From Phycisphaerales bacterium (GTDB lineage Bacteria; Planctomycetota; Phycisphaerae; Tepidisphaerales; Tepidisphaeraceae), in assembly GCA_003153655.1 (NCBI GenBank), contig PMAK01000141.1, positions 1 to 8,055 on the forward strand: a DNA stretch of 8,055 nucleotides. Reading direction: 5' to 3'. The notes beneath the pieces were generated by a model. The model searched no databases, had not been told where the DNA came from, and saw only the letters and a program-made list of their open reading frames with translations. A program made the translations under genes and the position numbers. Each line of letters begins with the position of its first letter. The first letter of the stretch is position 1. Below, one piece after another: positions 5,552-8,055 of this stretch.

Positions 5552-7054
5552 TCAAATCGCCAACTGAAACTGCGCCCGCACCACAAATTCACTATGGCCG
5601 CTGTCCTTCAGAATGCCCAGGGCATCTGAATCACTCGGCGCGCCGTTGGGCAGCCAGGAAGCATCGAGCGTGAACTTCAGGTTATGGTGGTAAAGATAAT
5701 AGTTGGCTCCAAGGGTGATCTCCTGCACCTCGCCCGTAAGCAGGCCGGTCGTGGAGCCCAGCGGCAGATACGTATAGTCATATCGCGCGAAGGGCTCGAT
5801 CTTGGGCGTGACAAGGTACGCCAACTGAAAGACAAAGCCGGGATCGTAATAAAATCCCTTGGTCACGCCCTGATTGACGTGGATGTCGCGGTAGGTGCCG
5901 AGGTATGCGCCGTATGCGGAGAATCCGCAGGTGGTGTCATACTGCAAGTCGGCGGTGTGAAAGAGGGCGTCATTGGAGCTTGCCTGGGTAAAATCCGCGC
6001 CGCCGCCGAGGACGAGAATATCCTGCTTGTCGCCGACAGCCGTGAATTGCTTGTCATATTCGGTGTACGGATTGAAATCGGAAGTTCGATCTCCGATGAG
6101 CATAAATTCCGCCCGGCCGCTGGCGCCGAAATTGGTTGGCGTTACGCCCGATCCGCCGGTGACGCCCGCGCCCAGGCCGCCGGCATCGAAGAATTTCGTG
6201 TTGAGGCTGTTGAACCCGTCGTGAAACACGAGTTGAGTTCGCAGGCGATCCTCGTCATACATCAGATCGACGCCCTGCACGCGGCCGGTTTGTCCGCTGC
6301 CCAGCAGGAAGTCCACCAGCGAGCGATCCACGGTGAGCAACGTTGCCTCACTCAAGTTCCGCTCGTGCCAGATGGGGTCTTTGAATTGTCCGACTTTCAG
6401 CGCAAAGGGAGAATCTTTTCCAAAATGATAAGCCCAATAGGCATCGAGCAGGCCGAACGACGTCCCTTGATCGTCCTGGAACTGTACGAAATATGTGACA
6501 TAATCAGTTGCCCGGCCATCAAAGGTCAAACGGGCTCGCGTGATATCAAAGCCGTTTTCGGTGCTATAGCCGGCCTTGGGCACTTCGCTGCCGCTGTTGG
6601 GAGCGAGCTTTTCCCGGTAGCTGGTCATATTGCGGAAATCGAACACGAAGCCGGGATGAAGCGAGAACTCATTGTCATCGCTGCGGAGAACGAAGCCGAT
6701 GGCCGGATCATATCCGCTGGTAAAACGGAAGGCGTCGAAAGAGGACTGGTTGGTGTTTGGAACAATCGCGGGTTGTGGTGACGTTTGGCCGCCGGTGGAT
6801 TGATTGGCCTCTAACTTTTCAACCTTGGTCTTGAGCTGATTCACTTCGCTTCGCAACTCGACGTTGTCCTGTTGGGCAGACGTAGGTTGGGTGGATGCAT
6901 CATCGGCGTGGGCAACGCACGGAAGAAATCCGAAGATCATGGCAATAGCCAGCGCTGGATATTTGCCTAAACGCAATGGGCGTATTGCGAATATGCTATT
7001 TACAGCTAAATCCAAGTCTGACGGTCCATCAAGGATCGATTGATACGCGACCAT
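5552..7054 (-). CDS. Phosphate-selective (OprO/P-like) outer membrane porin
   Basis: This 500-residue protein would form a beta-barrel in the outer membrane. A hydrophobic segment (about 33-48) ending in VAHA, with likely cleavage after residue 50, is a signal peptide. It is preceded by an unusually long N-region of about 30 residues. Residues 64-83 (VELRSEVNQLKTKVEKLE) form a short coiled coil, as in many porins of this family. The barrel begins near 115 with GFVLRSDDNEFSLHPGFVFDFR, then GFDITRARLTFDG and LKVGQFKDP, blocks typical of the OprO/P family. Alternating polar/aromatic strands run to the C-terminal EFVVRAQFQLAI. AAGGAGA directly upstream fixes the ATG at 7054. The substrate cannot be read from the sequence; phosphate is only the family name. 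It is divergent from an RND pump gene, so it may serve the same envelope response. Confidence 0.85.
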   Translation of the reverse strand: MVAYQSILDGPSDLDLAVNSIFAIRPLRLGKYPALAIAMIFGFLPCVAHADDASTQPTSAQQDNVELRSEVNQLKTKVEKLEANQSTGGQTSPQPAIVPNTNQSSFDAFRFTSGYDPAIGFVLRSDDNEFSLHPGFVFDFRNMTSYREKLAPNSGSEVPKAGYSTENGFDITRARLTFDGRATDYVTYFVQFQDDQGTSFGLLDAYWAYHFGKDSPFALKVGQFKDPIWHERNLSEATLLTVDRSLVDFLLGSGQTGRVQGVDLMYDEDRLRTQLVFHDGFNSLNTKFFDAGGLGAGVTGGSGVTPTNFGASGRAEFMLIGDRTSDFNPYTEYDKQFTAVGDKQDILVLGGGADFTQASSNDALFHTADLQYDTTCGFSAYGAYLGTYRDIHVNQGVTKGFYYDPGFVFQLAYLVTPKIEPFARYDYTYLPLGSTTGLLTGEVQEITLGANYYLYHHNLKFTLDASWLPNGAPSDSDALGILKDSGHSEFVVRAQFQLAI

Positions 7055-7079
7055 TATATTCTCCTTGCCGGGGGTTGCT

Positions 7080-7120
7080 CTGAAATCTGCGATCCACTGC
7101 TTCAGTGCATCGCATTTCAG
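7080..7120 (-). promoter_or_regulatory. Long hairpin in the porin 5' leader
   Basis: Three stems stack: 7080-7086 with 7114-7120 (7 bp), 7089-7093 with 7109-7113 (5 bp) and 7095-7099 with 7103-7107 (5 bp). They are interrupted only by a two-base bulge and a C-C mismatch, with a three-base loop. In the porin mRNA the structure ends about 18 bases before the AAGGAGA site. It could stabilise the transcript or control translation. No U-run follows, so it is not an intrinsic terminator. Confidence 0.65.
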
Positions 7121-7145
7121 ACATACTCTATTCCTATCGGAGTGG

Positions 7146-7175
7146 TAGATAGCCGATGTCTCAGCACCCTGTCAA
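7146..7175 (-). promoter_or_regulatory. Probable porin promoter
   Basis: On the minus strand a consensus TTGACA (7175-7170) is followed after 18 bp by a weak TATCTA (7151-7146). The predicted leader is about 85 bases and contains the long hairpin. The -35 box overlaps the edge of the 12-bp inverted repeat by two bases, consistent with regulation at this promoter. Confidence 0.5.
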
Positions 7176-7204
7176 GTCCTCTGTTGTTTATAAACAGAGG
7201 ACTT
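7174..7204. promoter_or_regulatory. Perfect 12-bp inverted repeat, putative operator
   Basis: AAGTCCTCTGTT (7174-7185) and AACAGAGGACTT (7193-7204) are exact inverse complements with a 7-base AT-rich spacer. A second perfect palindrome, TGTTTATAAACA (7185-7196), is nested slightly off-centre. No T-run flanks either side, which argues against a terminator. Its contact with the porin -35 box and its position between divergent genes suggest binding by a dimeric regulator encoded elsewhere. Confidence 0.6.
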
Positions 7205-7241
7205 AGATGATCTCCTTCTAATTATATAGGAAATATCACAA

Positions 7242-7269
7242 GTTGATTATCAACAATGATTAGCAATCA
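7242..7269. repeat. Pair of AT-rich palindromes in the porin/RND intergenic region
   Basis: GTTGAT-T-ATCAAC (7242-7254) is a perfect palindrome around one central T. It is followed after two bases by TGATT-AGC-AATCA (7257-7269). The shared TGATT core suggests two adjacent sites for one dimeric protein. AT-rich composition makes small palindromes likelier by chance, so confidence is modest. Confidence 0.35.
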
Positions 7270-7468
7270 AATTTAGTTCAGATTTTTTGCAACTCAATCC
7301 GAGATTCAGGATAGATTAATAGGAATGGAAGAAATGCCTGAGGCTTTCAGCTGCTTTGTTCACAGAAGGCGGGGTTGCCATCGATTCCCGCCGTGACAAT
7401 GGCAAAATTGAGAAGAGGATGCGGAGTCCGGGAAATCCTTCCTATCCGATTCCGGGAGCATATTTTCG

Positions 7469-8055
7469 ATGTCGGTTGTCGCATTCGTACTGAAACGCCC
7501 GTACACCGTCTTTGCGGTGCTGATTCTGGTTTGCCTTCTCGGCCTCGGGGCGACCTTGCGCATGCCCGTGGATATTTTTCCCGAAATTGATATCCCCGTC
7601 GTCAGCGTCGTCTGGACTTACAACGGAATGAGCCCGGAAGACATTCAAAATCGCATTCTCGAGCTTCACGAACGGCAGCTTGCGTCGCTGGTGGACAACA
7701 TCGAACGGATCGAAGCCAACAGCTACCAGGGCGTGGGGGTCATCAAAGTTTATTTGCAGGAAGGTTCGGATGTCACGCGCGCGGTGGCGCAGCTTGGCAG
7801 CAGTGCGCTGGTCGTCCTGAAATACATGCCGCGTAACATCACCCCGCCGCTTATTCTGCGGTATGGCGCAACGGATGTCCCGATTATTCAACTGAGCGTC
7901 TCCAGCGGCGCGCTGACCGACACGCGGCTCAACGATCTTGGCCAGAATATTATTCGTCCCGATCTCGCGGTGGTCCGCGGCGCTTCGGTCCCATATCCCT
8001 ACGGCGGCAAGCCACGCGTGATCATGGTCGATCTCGACAAGGATGCGCTTCAATC
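7469..8055 (+). CDS. RND efflux transporter permease (AcrB/HAE1-like), N-terminal part
   Basis: The frame is open from ATG 7469 to the window edge, giving 195 residues of a protein normally about 1,000-1,100 long. A short cytoplasmic start (VVAFVLKRP) leads into transmembrane segment 1 (about 12-30), then RMPVDIFPEIDIPVVSVVW (31-49) and YNGMSPEDI, the hallmark start of the first periplasmic domain. DNIERIEANSYQGVGVIKVYLQEGSD, MPRNITPPLILRYG and DVPIIQLSVSS follow the family pattern. It would be the inner-membrane proton-driven pump of a tripartite exporter. Substrate and proton-relay residues lie beyond the window. GGGAG ten bases upstream supports the start, and an in-frame TGA at 7409 excludes a much longer protein. 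No membrane-fusion protein gene precedes it; one may lie downstream. Confidence 0.9.
   Translation, partial: MSVVAFVLKRPYTVFAVLILVCLLGLGATLRMPVDIFPEIDIPVVSVVWTYNGMSPEDIQNRILELHERQLASLVDNIERIEANSYQGVGVIKVYLQEGSDVTRAVAQLGSSALVVLKYMPRNITPPLILRYGATDVPIIQLSVSSGALTDTRLNDLGQNIIRPDLAVVRGASVPYPYGGKPRVIMVDLDKDALQ

Larger units (their letters stand above)
7055..7468. other. Divergent regulatory region between porin and RND genes
   Basis: No convincing gene lies in these 414 bp. The region is AT-rich in its middle and holds, from left to right, the porin ribosome binding site, a leader hairpin, a porin promoter, a 12-bp inverted repeat and two small palindromes. Near the pump gene GGCGGG (7368-7373) can pair with CCCGCC (7387-7392) in the leader. 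I could not assign a convincing promoter to the pump gene; TTGCAA at 7287 with TAGATT at 7312 has a 19-bp spacer and is weak. Confidence 0.6.

Noticed and set aside
5684..6781. 365-residue plus-strand frame across the porin
   Set aside because: It is antisense to a well-supported porin, shows no known domain, and reflects codon bias of the porin strand.
7325..7396. 23-codon ORF upstream of the RND gene
   Set aside because: The spacing to AGGA is poor and the peptide shows no membrane or regulatory feature.
7442..8053. 203-residue minus-strand frame
   Set aside because: It is antisense to the clearly recognisable RND transporter start and has no domain features.
1..8055. CRISPR array, rRNA or a recognised phage-defence system
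   Set aside because: I saw no regularly spaced repeats, no rRNA-like stretch and no defence-associated protein domains in the identified genes.

Overview
The window looks like the right-hand end of an integrated, plasmid-like mobilizable element (about positions 1-5396) abutting host chromosome (about 5397-8055). The host is most likely a planctomycete. The main reason is the tyrosine integrase, whose R-box (GGLRIPSE), NLRSTRETEL stretch, WIGN motif and HYLQ tail match the integrase type I associate with Planctomycetes. A single-protein phosphate-selective (OprO/P-like) porin divergent from an RND pump also fits. The phylum call is inference from family resemblance; no rRNA or other marker gene is present.

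Element, left to right. (1) The 3' end of a ParB-like partition gene runs to 320 and is closed by a strong intrinsic terminator (348-379). (2) A 434-bp non-coding stretch holds a clustered CAGAT/ATCTG motif, a 9-bp inverted repeat and a near-consensus sigma70-type promoter (536-563), followed by a leader (634-716) with mutually exclusive stems and a possible 9-codon leader ORF. (3) A 666-residue relaxase of the MOBP/VirD2-like, DUF3363-containing kind (755-2755). (4) A ribbon-helix-helix (RHH) mobilization-accessory protein with a proline-rich tail (2801-3475). (5) On the minus strand, a 79-residue RHH protein (3499-3738) diverges, through overlapping back-to-back promoters, from (6) a 71-residue excisionase-like helix-turn-helix protein (3917-4132) and (7) the integrase (4134-5396), which starts one base after the excisionase stop.

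Boundary. The integrase stop codon lies inside the 3' end of a minus-strand tRNA-Leu (anticodon GAG, 5378-5459). The last five integrase residues and the stop are therefore tRNA sequence, which fits insertion at the tRNA 3' end. The tRNA keeps its own promoter on the host side (5472-5499). The element side supplies a hairpin with a T-rich tail on the tRNA strand (5322-5361) that could terminate tRNA transcription. A second attachment copy was not found and would lie left of the window.

Host side. A minus-strand OprO/P-like porin (5552-7054) is divergent from the N-terminal part of an RND (AcrB/HAE1-like) pump (7469 to the window end). The 414-bp intergenic region carries a perfect 12-bp inverted repeat touching the porin -35 box, a long hairpin in the porin 5' leader, and further AT-rich palindromes. 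Together these suggest regulated, possibly coordinated, envelope transport genes.

How it fits together: excisionase and integrase move the element in and out of tRNA-Leu; the relaxase and its RHH partner would initiate DNA transfer; ParB would stabilise the excised circle. No coupling protein, type IV secretion gene or replication gene is visible here, so whether the element is self-transmissible or only mobilizable cannot be decided from this window.
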